Assembly (NCBI GenBank): GCA_026398835.1
Contig: JAPLSD010000163.1
Coordinates: 1 to 9,194 of the forward strand
Length of the DNA: 9,194 nucleotides
Direction: 5' to 3'
Source: Pseudomonas sp.
Lineage (GTDB): Bacteria > Pseudomonadota > Gammaproteobacteria > Pseudomonadales > Pseudomonadaceae
Shown piece after piece: positions 1-6,610 of the stretch. The first letter of the stretch is position 1. Each line of letters begins with the position of its first letter. A program made the position numbers and the translations under genes. The notes below the pieces were generated by a model. That model saw only the letters and a list, made by a program, of their open reading frames with translations, had not been told where the DNA came from and did no database searches.

Positions 1-493
1 CTTTCCGATCGACAGCTTGATCACCCGTTTCAAGCACAACGCAAAGTGGCCGTTTGGCCGCCTGCTGGCCGAACTTCTCAGCCAGTCGCTGCAACATCGC
101 TTTGATGAAGACCTTACACGGCCCGATGCGTTGGTCCCCGTCCCCTTGGCCAACAAGCGCCTGCGCGAGCGCGGTTACAACCAGGCGGCAATGATCGCCC
201 ACTGGCTCAGCGACGGCCTGAACATCCCCTGCGATGAGCGCTTGCTGCTGCGGATTCAAGACACTACCGCGCAACAGGACCTGGATGCCAAGGCGCGCAA
301 ACACAACCTGCAAAGGGCATTTGCCCTGGCGCCCGATGCGCTGATCAAAGGCCGGCATCTGGCCTTGGTCGACGATGTGCTGACCACCGGCACCACCGCC
401 GAAAGCCTCGCCCGTTTATTGATGCAAGCCGGCGCCCGACGGGTCGACGTCTACTGCCTGGCGAGAACACCCAAACCCGGCGAGTTGACCTGA
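1..493 (+). CDS. comF: ComF family phosphoribosyltransferase, 5' end cut off by the window
   Basis: The frame is open from the first bases (codons begin at position 2) to TGA at 491-493, giving 163 residues of a protein that is usually about 240, so the N-terminal zinc-ribbon part lies outside. The TTG at 17 is an internal leucine, not a start. Visible family marks are the VPVPL segment, the RERGYNQA segment, and the PRPP-binding loop LVDDVLTTGTTAESLARLL near the C-terminus. This is the type I PRTase signature, with two Asp residues followed by a Thr-rich loop. The domain would bind a phosphoribosyl substrate in the cytoplasm. In naturally competent bacteria ComF supports DNA uptake, but its exact reaction and its role in Pseudomonas are unsettled. 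modE follows 62 bp downstream on the same strand. Family assignment is firm; function in this organism is not. Confidence 0.93.
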   Translation, partial: FPIDSLITRFKHNAKWPFGRLLAELLSQSLQHRFDEDLTRPDALVPVPLANKRLRERGYNQAAMIAHWLSDGLNIPCDERLLLRIQDTTAQQDLDAKARKHNLQRAFALAPDALIKGRHLALVDDVLTTGTTAESLARLLMQAGARRVDVYCLARTPKPGELT

Positions 494-555
494 CTTGACT
501 CTCGCGCCCCAAGCCGCCAACGTCCCCCTATCAATACAGCTCGTAGCGCACCGCC

Positions 556-1320
556 ATGTCCCTGCCCACGCTTTTGACTCAACACATCGTCCGTCGCCCG
601 CAGCGTATTGCCTTGCTGCAACACATTGCCGAACAAGGCTCAATCACCCGCGCCGCAAAAAGCGCAGGGTTGAGTTACAAGGCAGCCTGGGACGCCATCG
701 ATGAGTTGAACAACCTCGCGCAAAAACCTTTGGTCGAACGCAGTGTCGGTGGCAAGGGTGGGGGTGGCGCGAAGTTATCCAGCGAAGGTGAGCGGGTATT
801 GCGGCTTTATCAACGTCTGCAAGCGTTGCAGGCTCAAGTGCTGGAGGCCGCCGAAGACGCCAGCGACCTGGACCTGCTCGGCCGGTTGATGCTCAGGACC
901 AGCGCGCGCAATCAACTGCACGGCAAGGTCGTGGCCATCGACAGTCAGGGGCGCAATGACCTGGTCCGCCTGGAACTGGCCGAGGGGTTGACGATTCAGG
1001 CGCAGATCACCCACGACAGCACCCTGCGTCTGGAGCTGGAAACCGGCACTGAAGTGGTGGCGCTGATCAAGGCCGGTTGGCTGGATTTGCTGGCCATCGA
1101 TCAGGCCGCAACACCTGGACACAATTGCCTGAGCGGAATCATCGAAGAAATTCTCGACGCCGAAGATGGCCCCAGTGAAGTGCGTATCGCCCTGCCCAAC
1201 GGCCAGACCTTATGCGCGCTGGCCGAGCCGCTTCAATTGAAAACTCAGGGTCTGACAACCGCAAAAACCGTCCTGGTGCAATTCGCACCGTCCAATGTAT
1301 TGCTCGGTACGCCGCTGTAG
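556..1320 (+). CDS. modE: ModE, molybdate-responsive transcriptional regulator
   Basis: This 254-residue protein is close to the length of E. coli ModE (about 262) and co-linear with it. The N-terminal winged helix-turn-helix covers roughly residues 14-72. It includes GSITRAAKSAGLSYKAAWDAI (28-48) and the glycine-rich wing GGKGGGGA (65-72), both diagnostic of ModE. Two Mop/TOBE molybdate-binding domains follow: the first begins with TSARNQ at residue 115, the second near SGII at residue 193. Family members bind molybdate as dimers and then bind DNA, typically repressing molybdate uptake genes and activating some molybdoenzyme genes. ATG 556 is the likely start because an in-frame TAG lies at 544-546 and no earlier start exists; no good ribosome-binding site is seen in front of it. 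No modABC or molybdenum cofactor gene is in the window, so the regulator is encoded apart from its expected targets. Confidence 0.93.
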   Translation: MSLPTLLTQHIVRRPQRIALLQHIAEQGSITRAAKSAGLSYKAAWDAIDELNNLAQKPLVERSVGGKGGGGAKLSSEGERVLRLYQRLQALQAQVLEAAEDASDLDLLGRLMLRTSARNQLHGKVVAIDSQGRNDLVRLELAEGLTIQAQITHDSTLRLELETGTEVVALIKAGWLDLLAIDQAATPGHNCLSGIIEEILDAEDGPSEVRIALPNGQTLCALAEPLQLKTQGLTTAKTVLVQFAPSNVLLGTPL

Positions 1321-1328
1321 ACATCCCA

Positions 1329-1346
1329 CTGCAACATTTCCTTCAT
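1329..1346 (+). promoter_or_regulatory. Weak candidate Pho box upstream of phoX
   Basis: Two imperfect 7-mers, CTGCAAC (1329-1335) and CCTTCAT (1340-1346), are spaced at the 11-bp period of PhoB sites (consensus CTGTCAT, 4 nt, CTGTCAT). They match 4/7 and 5/7. The site is 45 bp before the phoX start, where PhoB control would be expected for a phosphate-starvation phosphatase. The match is weak and rests partly on context. Confidence 0.25.
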
Positions 1347-1390
1347 CGACACTCCCTAAGGTGGCTGAAAAAACCCGCAGGGAGCCTGAT

Positions 1391-3292
1391 ATGAACCTAT
1401 TGGAAGAAAACCAGCCCACCGACCTCGAAAAAATCGTCGGCCTCAGCCGCCGCGGCTTCATCAGCGCGGGTGCCCTTTGCGGCGCGGCAATGTTTCTCGG
1501 CGGCAACCTGCTGAGCCGCAGTGTACTGGCCGCCAGCGTCAGCGCCGGCTCAAGCCAGCTACTGGGTTTCGACAGCATTGCCGCCGCCACCAGTGACAGC
1601 ATCACCCTGCCGCCAGGCTATAAATCGTCGGTGCTGATCAGTTGGGGCCAGGCACTGCAACAGAACGGCCCGGCCTTCGACCCAAGCGGCAATGGCACCG
1701 CCCTGGCCCAGGAAGTCCAGTTCGGCGACAACAACGACGGCATGAGCCTGTTCGCTTTCCCTGGCGACCACGACCGCGCGCTGATGGCGATCAACAACGA
1801 ATACACCAACTACCGCTACCTCTACCCTCACGGCGGTATGCCGCAATCGGCTGAAGACGTACGCAAGGCTCTGGCCAGCGAAGGCGTGTCGGTGATCGAA
1901 GTACAACGCAAAAACGGTCAATGGCAATTCGTCCAGGGTTCGCGCTACAACCGCCGCATCCACGGCAACTCGCCACTGCACCTGAGCGGTCCGGCAGCCG
2001 GGCATGATCTGTTGAAAACCAGCGCCGACCCCCACGGCAAAAAAGTCCTCGGTACCTTCCAGAACTGCGCCAACGGAAAAACACCGTGGGGCACTTATCT
2101 GACCTGTGAAGAGAACTTCACTGACTGCTTCGGCAGCAGCAATCCCGAGCAGAAGTTCGACGCCGCGCAGAAACGCTACGGCGCGGTGGCGACCAGTAAA
2201 GAAATCAACTGGCACCCACACGACCCGCGCTTCGATCTGGCGAAGACCCCCAACGAACTCAACCGTCATGGTTGGGTGGTGGAAATCGACCCGTTCGACC
2301 CACAATCGACCCCGGTCAAACGCACCGCCCTTGGCCGTTTCAAACATGAGAACGCCGCACTGGCCGAGACCCGTGACGGTCGCGCGGTGGTGTACATGGG
2401 CGACGATGAACGGGGCGAATTCATCTACAAGTTCATCAGCCGCGACAAGATCAACCATGGCAACCCCAAGGCCAACCGCGACTTGCTGGACCACGGCACG
2501 TTGTATGTCGCACGCTTTGATGCCGGCGACAGCAACCCTGATCATCCAAAAGGTCAGGGCCAGTGGATCGAATTGACCCACGGCAAAAATGGTATCGACG
2601 CCAGCAGTGGTTTTGCCGACCAGGCCGAAGTACTGATCCACGCGCGGCTCGCTGCCAGTGTGGTCAACGCCACACGCATGGACCGCCCGTAATGGATCGT
2701 GGTCAGCCCCAAAGACGGCCAGGTCTATTGCACCCTGACCAACAACGCCAAACGCGGCGAAGACGGCCAACCGGTTGGCGGCCCGAACCCGCGGGAGAAG
2801 AACGTCTACGGACAGATTCTGCGTTGGCAGGAAAATAGTGACGATCACGCGGCCATGAGCTTTTCCTGGGACCTGTTTGTGGTCGCCGGCAACCCGACCG
2901 TGCACGCCGGAAAACCGAAAGGTGGCTCGTCGAACATCACCCCGCAGAACATGTTCAACAGCCCCGACGGCCTGGGTTTCGACAACGCTGGCCGGCTGTG
3001 GATTCTCACTGACGGTGACGCCAGCAACAGCGGAGACTTCGCCGGCATGGGCAACAATCAGATGCTCTGCGCCGACCCGGCCAGCGGTGAGATCCGTCGG
3101 TTCATGGTCGGCCCGGTGGGGTGCGAAGTGACCGGCATCAGCTTCTCGCCGGATCAGAAAACGCTGTTTGTCGGCATTCAGCACCCGGGCGAAAATGGTG
3201 GTTCGACCTTCCCAGAGCATTTGCCGAACGGTAAGCCGAGGTCTTCAGTGATCGCAATCAGCCGAGAAGATGGCGGGATCGTCGGCGCGTAA
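1391..3292 (+). pseudogene. phoX: PhoX-type Tat-exported alkaline phosphatase, interrupted by an in-frame TAA at codon 434
   Basis: ATG 1391 is preceded by AGGGAG (1379-1384) at good spacing. The N-terminus carries a twin-arginine signal (SRRGFI at residues 19-24, hydrophobic core, likely cleavage after Ala47 in VLA), so the product would be exported folded by Tat. The body matches the PhoX/DUF839 family, phosphomonoesterases that use an iron-calcium cofactor to scavenge phosphate in the periplasm. Recalled P. fluorescens PhoX ligands (mature C179, E194, E273, E387, D479), shifted by 47, fall on C226, E241, E320, codon 434 and D526. Four of these are the expected residue, and codon 434 is TAA (2690-2692). 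The context reads MDRP-stop-W where the family has DRPEW, so one GAA-to-TAA change explains it. The same frame stays open for 199 more codons with normal family sequence to TAA 3290-3292. If real, the product is a 433-residue fragment lacking part of the active site, almost certainly inactive. A sequencing error or, less likely, suppression remain possible. Confidence 0.9.
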
Positions 3293-3293
3293 A

Positions 3294-3325
3294 GATCGTT
3301 CCCACGCAGAGCGTGAGGAACGATC
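3294..3325. repeat. Palindromic intergenic repeat, copy 1 (GATCGTTCC family), possible terminator
   Basis: The 32-nt inverted repeat starts GATCGTTCCCACGC and ends GGAACGATC, with loop AGA and one unpaired A (3316) in the right arm. It begins 1 nt after the second phoX stop. A second copy with a complementary loop lies at 8894-8924. The hairpin could end phoX transcripts, but no T-run follows it. Short dispersed palindromes like this are common between Pseudomonas genes. Confidence 0.8.
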
Positions 3326-3406
3326 AAAACCTCAGCCCCTAAAGACGCCCCGTCTGCGCTACCATGTTTGGCCGGACGCGGCAGCCTGCTGCGCGCAGGA
3401 GTCAGC

Positions 3407-4381
3407 ATGGCCCACCCGTTTGAAACCCTTACACCCGACCTGGTACTCGATGCTGTTGAAAGCATCGGGTTTCTCAGCGACGCCCGCATTCTTGCGCTCA
3501 ACAGCTACGAAAACCGCGTCTACCAGGTTGGCATCGAAGACTCCGAGCCGCTGATCGCCAAGTTCTACCGCCCACAGCGCTGGACCAACGAGGCGATCCT
3601 CGAAGAACACCGTTTCACCTTCGAACTCGCCGAGTGCGATGTTCCAGTGGTCGCGCCGATGATCCACAACGGCGAAAGCCTGTTCGAACACGCCGGTTTC
3701 CGCTTCACCCTGTTCCCTCGCCGTGGCGGCCGTGCGCCAGAGCCCGGCAACCTGGATCAGTTGTACCGCCTAGGGCAATTGCTCGGCCGCTTGCACGCGG
3801 TCGGCGCCACCCGTCCGTTCGAACACCGTGAAGCGCTCGGCGTGAAGAACTTCGGCCAAGACTCGCTGACCACACTGCTCGAAGGTAATTTTATTCCTCG
3901 CAGCCTGCTTCCGGCCTACGAGTCGGTAGCCCGGGATCTGCTCAAGCGAGTGGAAGAGGTCTACAAGGCCACGCCCCATCAGAACATCCGCATGCACGGC
4001 GATTGCCACCCCGGCAACATGATGTGCCGCGATGAAATGTTCCACATCGTCGACCTCGATGACTGCCGCATGGGCCCGGCAGTGCAGGATCTGTGGATGA
4101 TGCTCGCCGGTGACCGTCAGGAATGCCTGGGCCAGTTGTCGGAATTGATGGACGGCTACAGCGAGTTCAATGACTTCGACCCGCGTGAACTGGCGCTGAT
4201 CGAACCGTTGCGCGCGCTGCGTCTGATGCACTACAGCGCCTGGCTGGCCCGTCGCTGGGATGACCCGGCGTTCCCCCGCAGCTTCCCGTGGTTCGGTACC
4301 GAACGGTATTGGGGCGATCAGGTGCTGGCATTGCGCGAGCAGCTTTCCGCGTTAAACGAAGAACCTTTGAAATTGTTCTGA
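3407..4381 (+). CDS. srkA: SrkA/YihE family stress-response serine/threonine kinase
   Basis: The 324-residue protein matches E. coli SrkA (about 328). The frame opens upstream, but ATG 3407 is preferred because AGGAG (3397-3401) lies just before it and the MAHPFETLTPDLVLDAVES N-terminus is typical. Kinase-like (APH fold) marks are Lys52 in LIAKFYRP (ATP-contacting lysine), the catalytic loop HGDCHPGN (197-204, base Asp199), and the metal-binding VDLDDCRMGPAVQDLW (Asp216, Asp218, Asp219). The family is a cytoplasmic protein kinase linked to Cpx/envelope and oxidative stress and to protection from programmed death in E. coli; its Pseudomonas substrates are unknown. It is separated from phoX by a palindrome and from rarD by a REP-like element, so it is probably transcribed alone. 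All key residues are present. Confidence 0.93.
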   Translation: MAHPFETLTPDLVLDAVESIGFLSDARILALNSYENRVYQVGIEDSEPLIAKFYRPQRWTNEAILEEHRFTFELAECDVPVVAPMIHNGESLFEHAGFRFTLFPRRGGRAPEPGNLDQLYRLGQLLGRLHAVGATRPFEHREALGVKNFGQDSLTTLLEGNFIPRSLLPAYESVARDLLKRVEEVYKATPHQNIRMHGDCHPGNMMCRDEMFHIVDLDDCRMGPAVQDLWMMLAGDRQECLGQLSELMDGYSEFNDFDPRELALIEPLRALRLMHYSAWLARRWDDPAFPRSFPWFGTERYWGDQVLALREQLSALNEEPLKLF

Positions 4382-4390
4382 CCCAACCCC

Positions 4391-4418
4391 TGTGAGAGCG
4401 GGCTTGCCCGCTCCCACA
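4391..4418. repeat. REP-like palindrome between srkA and rarD
   Basis: The arms around GAGCGGGC and GCCCGCTC pair for about 7-8 bp. After one A-C mismatch the outer TGTG/CACA bases pair as well. The core is the GCGGGCTTGCCCGC type seen many times in fluorescent and putida-group Pseudomonas intergenic regions. It lies 9 bp after the srkA stop and may act as a weak terminator or 3'-end stabiliser. No T-run follows. Confidence 0.8.
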
Positions 4419-4436
4419 CAAGTCCCCTCACAACAC

Positions 4437-4465
4437 ACGACACATCTATACAACCATCCTACAAT
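4437..4465 (+). promoter_or_regulatory. Candidate sigma-70 promoter for rarD
   Basis: A -35-like ACGACA (4437-4442, 4/6 match) is separated by 17 bp from a -10-like TACAAT (4460-4465, 5/6 match). Transcription would start near 4472, giving a leader of about 30 nt before ATG 4501. The assignment is by consensus and position only. Confidence 0.4.
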
Positions 4466-4500
4466 CACTGCTTTGTTAGCTGCCTAAGCAAGGATTCTGC

Positions 4501-5388
4501 ATGCAAGCCGCCAACCCGCGTCGCGGGTACATTCTGGGCCTGACCGCCTACATCATCTGGGGACTGTTCCCGCTCTATTTCAAAGCCATCGCCAGCGTGC
4601 CCGCGGTGGAAATCATCGTTCACCGGGTGCTCTGGTCCGCGCTGTTCGGCTCACTGTTGCTATTGGTCTGGAAGCATCCGGGCTGGTGGCGCGAACTGCG
4701 TGAAAATCCCCGGCGGCTGGCGATTCTGGCGTTGAGCGGCACGCTGATCGCGGCCAACTGGCTGACCTATGTCTGGTCGGTGAATAACGGCCGCATGCTC
4801 GAAGCCAGCCTCGGTTACTACATCAACCCGCTGGTGAACGTGCTGTTGGGCATGCTGTTGCTCGGCGAGCGTCTGCGGCGCATGCAGTGGCTGGCGGTAG
4901 GGTTGGCGACCGTTGGCGTGGCGCAGCAAGTCTGGCAAGTCGGTAGCTTGCCGTGGGTATCGCTGATACTGGCATTGACCTTCGGCTTCTACGGGTTGAT
5001 CCGCAAGCAAGCACCGGTCAAGGCCTTGCCCGGGCTGGTGGTGGAAACCTGGATGCTGGTGCCGATTGCCTTGGGCTGGTTGCTGCTCAATCCGGTAGCG
5101 ACCAGTGCTCAGGCTGCGTTCTGGACCACCTCTGAAGCCTGGTGGCTGGTGGCCGCAGGGCCGATCACGCTGGTGCCGCTGGTGTCCTTCAACGCGGCTG
5201 CACGGCATTTGCCCTACACCACCCTGGGTTTCCTGCAATACATAGCCCCAACCCTGGTGCTATCGCAGGCCGTGCTGTTGTTTGGCGAGCATCTGTCTTC
5301 CAGCACCTTGACTGCATTCGTGTTTATTTGGGCAGGCCTGGCGATTTACAGCGTGGATGCCTGGTTCAGTCTGCGTCGACGCGCCTGA
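4501..5388 (+). CDS. rarD: RarD, EamA/DMT superfamily permease
   Basis: This 295-residue, very hydrophobic protein is the usual RarD length. It reads as ten membrane helices made of two repeated halves (EamA/DUF6 type), opening with YILGLTAYIIWGLFPLYFK, the characteristic RarD N-terminus. Other family marks are the EIIVHRVLWS segment, NGRMLEASLGYYINPL near residue 100, and HLPYTTLGFLQYIAPT in the C-terminal half. It is an inner-membrane transporter of the drug/metabolite superfamily. RarD proteins are often labelled chloramphenicol-sensitive protein, but the natural substrate is not established. ATG 4501 is supported by AAGGA at 4490-4494, 6 nt upstream. It is the last + strand gene before a convergent junction with the GcvR-like gene. 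Confidence 0.93.
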   Translation: MQAANPRRGYILGLTAYIIWGLFPLYFKAIASVPAVEIIVHRVLWSALFGSLLLLVWKHPGWWRELRENPRRLAILALSGTLIAANWLTYVWSVNNGRMLEASLGYYINPLVNVLLGMLLLGERLRRMQWLAVGLATVGVAQQVWQVGSLPWVSLILALTFGFYGLIRKQAPVKALPGLVVETWMLVPIALGWLLLNPVATSAQAAFWTTSEAWWLVAAGPITLVPLVSFNAAARHLPYTTLGFLQYIAPTLVLSQAVLLFGEHLSSSTLTAFVFIWAGLAIYSVDAWFSLRRRA

Positions 5389-5408
5389 TCAAAAAACGCA
5401 CAAATCTC

Positions 5409-5435
5409 TGCAGGCCATGACTCACGTGGCCTGCA
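5409..5435. terminator. Hairpin downstream of rarD, possible bidirectional terminator
   Basis: A perfect 9-bp inverted repeat (TGCAGGCCA 5409-5417 and TGGCCTGCA 5427-5435, 9-nt loop) begins 20 bp after the rarD stop. No T-run follows on the + strand. On the minus strand a run of six T occurs about a dozen bases beyond the stem, so it may work better for transcripts arriving from the right. Function is inferred from structure and position. Confidence 0.45.
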
Positions 5436-5451
5436 AGCATCCTTCCCAAGG

Positions 5452-5460
5452 TTATCCACA
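5452..5460 (+). promoter_or_regulatory. Perfect DnaA-box sequence (TTATCCACA), copy 1
   Basis: This is an exact match to the strong DnaA-binding 9-mer TTATNCACA. It sits inside a 13-bp segment (5449-5461) repeated exactly at 5561-5573. It lies in the noncoding convergent gap between rarD and the GcvR-like gene. Whether DnaA binds here is not known. Confidence 0.6.
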
Positions 5461-5476
5461 GTGTGATCCCCGCCGT

Positions 5477-5486
5477 TTGTGCACAA
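5477..5486. promoter_or_regulatory. Perfect palindrome TTGTGCACAA, near-match to a DnaA box on both strands
   Basis: The 10-bp sequence is its own reverse complement. Read on either strand it contains TTGTGCACA, one mismatch from TTATNCACA. It lies between two perfect DnaA-box copies. It could be a low-affinity DnaA site or an unrelated dimer operator. Confidence 0.35.
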
Positions 5487-5558
5487 GCCCTTGAAACTGT
5501 TCGTTTTTTACCCAGTTCCTGAAGAACCCCGGCCGGCGTGGGCTGGCGGCGCATCTCT

Positions 5559-5603
5559 ACAGGTTATCCACAGGCAGGTGCACGTTTTACTTGGATAACC
5601 TGT
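5559..5603. repeat. Hairpin-forming inverted repeat containing the second DnaA-box copy
   Basis: ACAGGTTATCCA (5559-5570) is perfectly complementary to TGGATAACCTGT (5592-5603), a 12-bp stem with a 21-nt loop. The left arm overlaps a second perfect TTATCCACA (5564-5572). The right arm carries a degenerate inverted copy. The element ends 10 bp before the stop of the GcvR-like gene, so it may also act as that gene's 3' hairpin, although no T-run is obvious. Confidence 0.65.
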
Positions 5604-5613
5604 TTCTTCTGGT

Positions 5614-6132
5614 TTACACCTCGCTGCGCAACACCAACTCGACCATCAGATCATCTGCCAGGGTTTCCAGGCGCGCCTGCAATACATCCAGGGACAAGGT
5701 CAGCGGCACCGCCAGAATGGCTTCGGCGTGGAACAGCGGCTCGCTGCTCATAGGGGCCGGACGCACATCAGTGACCAACCGTTCCAGGTTGACGCCTTGC
5801 TCGGTCAACAATCGGGTGATGTCGCGCACAATCCCCGGCCGGTCATTGCCCACCAACTCCATGGCGATCGGTTTCCAGGTGCAGGATTGTTCGATACCGC
5901 TTTCGGCGATCAGCACTCGGATGCCATGCGCGGACAGTCCTTGCAGCGCGTCCACCAGTTCGTCATAGGCCTCGGCCGGCACCCCGACCCGCAAAATCCC
6001 GGCAAATTGCCCGGCCATACGCGACATGCGGCTTTCCAGCCAGTTCCCGCCATGCTCGGCGATGCATTGGGCAATGCGCTCGACCTGGCCGGCTTTATCC
6101 GGGGCGAATACGGTAAGTACGAGGTGGTCCAT
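5614..6132 (-). CDS. GcvR-like regulator with two ACT domains
   Basis: The 172-residue protein starts at ATG 6132-6130, behind an AGAGGG motif (6145-6140 on the minus strand), and ends with TAA at 5616-5614. Its N-terminus MDHLVLTVFAPDKAGQVERIAQCIAEHGGNW is a classic first ACT domain (about residues 1-75). A second ACT domain begins near residue 88 with IAMELVGNDRPGIVRDITRLLTEQGVN. This arrangement and length match the GcvR family, often annotated as glycine cleavage system transcriptional repressor. E. coli GcvR has no DNA-binding domain and works by binding GcvA in a glycine-dependent way. No gcvA or glycine cleavage gene lies nearby, so partner and ligand here are inferred only. The gene is divergent from glcB and convergent with rarD. 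Confidence 0.85.
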   Translation of the reverse strand: MDHLVLTVFAPDKAGQVERIAQCIAEHGGNWLESRMSRMAGQFAGILRVGVPAEAYDELVDALQGLSAHGIRVLIAESGIEQSCTWKPIAMELVGNDRPGIVRDITRLLTEQGVNLERLVTDVRPAPMSSEPLFHAEAILAVPLTLSLDVLQARLETLADDLMVELVLRSEV

Positions 6133-6363
6133 GGCGCAGCCCTCTTGTCATGACTTTTGTTATAGAAGGGGAAGTATAGGCAAGGGTTGATTCTGCGTTG
6201 AATTGCCCGCGATTGAAGGCGCCACCGACGGTCCTGCCGAAAACAAATCGTGCACCGTTTTTATATTTATCTGGAACAATCCAATAGTTTTTTGAGAACA
6301 TCCCGTCCCCCAGCGTGACCAGACAGCTGGCTTAAGTCGCTAAACGACGTATTTAGTCTAATT

Positions 6364-6410
6364 TTCACAACCGCAATTCATCATGTAGTATGCCGCAGCG
6401 CGCACTACAT
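6364..6410 (+). promoter_or_regulatory. Candidate glcB promoter with overlapping inverted-repeat operator
   Basis: TTCACA (6364-6369, 5/6 to the -35 consensus) and TAGTAT (6386-6391, 4/6 to -10) are 16 bp apart. A perfect 7-bp inverted repeat, ATGTAGT (6383-6389) and ACTACAT (6404-6410), overlaps the -10 and the expected start near 6398. That is the usual place for a repressor site. This start would give a glcB leader of about 210 nt. The regulator is unknown. Confidence 0.35.
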
Positions 6411-6474
6411 AAACGTTGGATCGATGTCTGCCAAGGCGCCATCGCAACCCCGAAAGCCCCATCAGCAAGGCTTA

Positions 6475-6514
6475 ATGCCGTTGATTGGACCCACCCAGCC
6501 GCCAGCAATGGCAT
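6475..6514 (+). other. Stem-loop in the presumed glcB leader
   Basis: ATGCCGTTG (6475-6483) pairs with CAATGGCAT (6506-6514) over 9 bp, counting one G-U wobble. The loop is 22 nt, inside which TGG (6486-6488) can further pair with CCA (6502-6504). It lies about 100 nt before the glcB start. No riboswitch class was recognised. Confidence 0.35.
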
Positions 6515-6610
6515 GTACTGGTGCAGGGGTTTGTGGTTTAAATGGCCAGAGGCTTCATTGTTAAATTGAAGAGCTGAAAAGCGAAATAGCTGAGCAGAGT
6601 GAGGCAAGCA

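Larger units (their letters stand above)
6133..6610. other. 478-bp divergent intergenic region between the GcvR-like gene and glcB
   Basis: No convincing protein-coding gene is visible here on either strand; the open frames lack ribosome-binding sites and family-like sequence. The segment about 6250-6380 is clearly AT-richer than its surroundings, as expected for promoters. Candidate control elements are a sigma-70-like promoter with an overlapping inverted repeat (6364-6410) and a stem-loop in the presumed glcB leader (6475-6514). On the minus strand, TATAAC- and TATACT-like hexamers near 6155-6170 could serve the GcvR-like gene, but no matching -35 stands out. A small RNA gene cannot be excluded. 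Confidence 0.6.

Noticed and set aside
17..19. TTG as the comF start codon
   Set aside because: The family-like frame continues upstream to the window edge, so this is an internal leucine of a truncated gene.
1559..3220. A 553-codon open frame on the minus strand opposite phoX
   Set aside because: It is a shadow of the GC-rich coding frame. The translation is valine/histidine/arginine-rich with no recognisable domain, and phoX on the other strand has clear family sequence throughout.
2692..3292. Independent translation of the C-terminal phoX half
   Set aside because: The ATG overlapping the stop (2692-2694) is out of frame. The first in-frame alternative is a GTG at 2699 with no ribosome-binding site, and the fragment would lack an export signal.
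5452..5603. Chromosomal replication origin
   Set aside because: There are too few boxes, no AT-rich unwinding region is evident, and none of the genes that normally flank a Pseudomonas oriC is present.
6509..6525. A sigma-54-like -24/-12 element upstream of glcB
   Set aside because: TGGCAT and GTGCA resemble the two halves, but the GG-to-GC spacing is 11 rather than the required 10.
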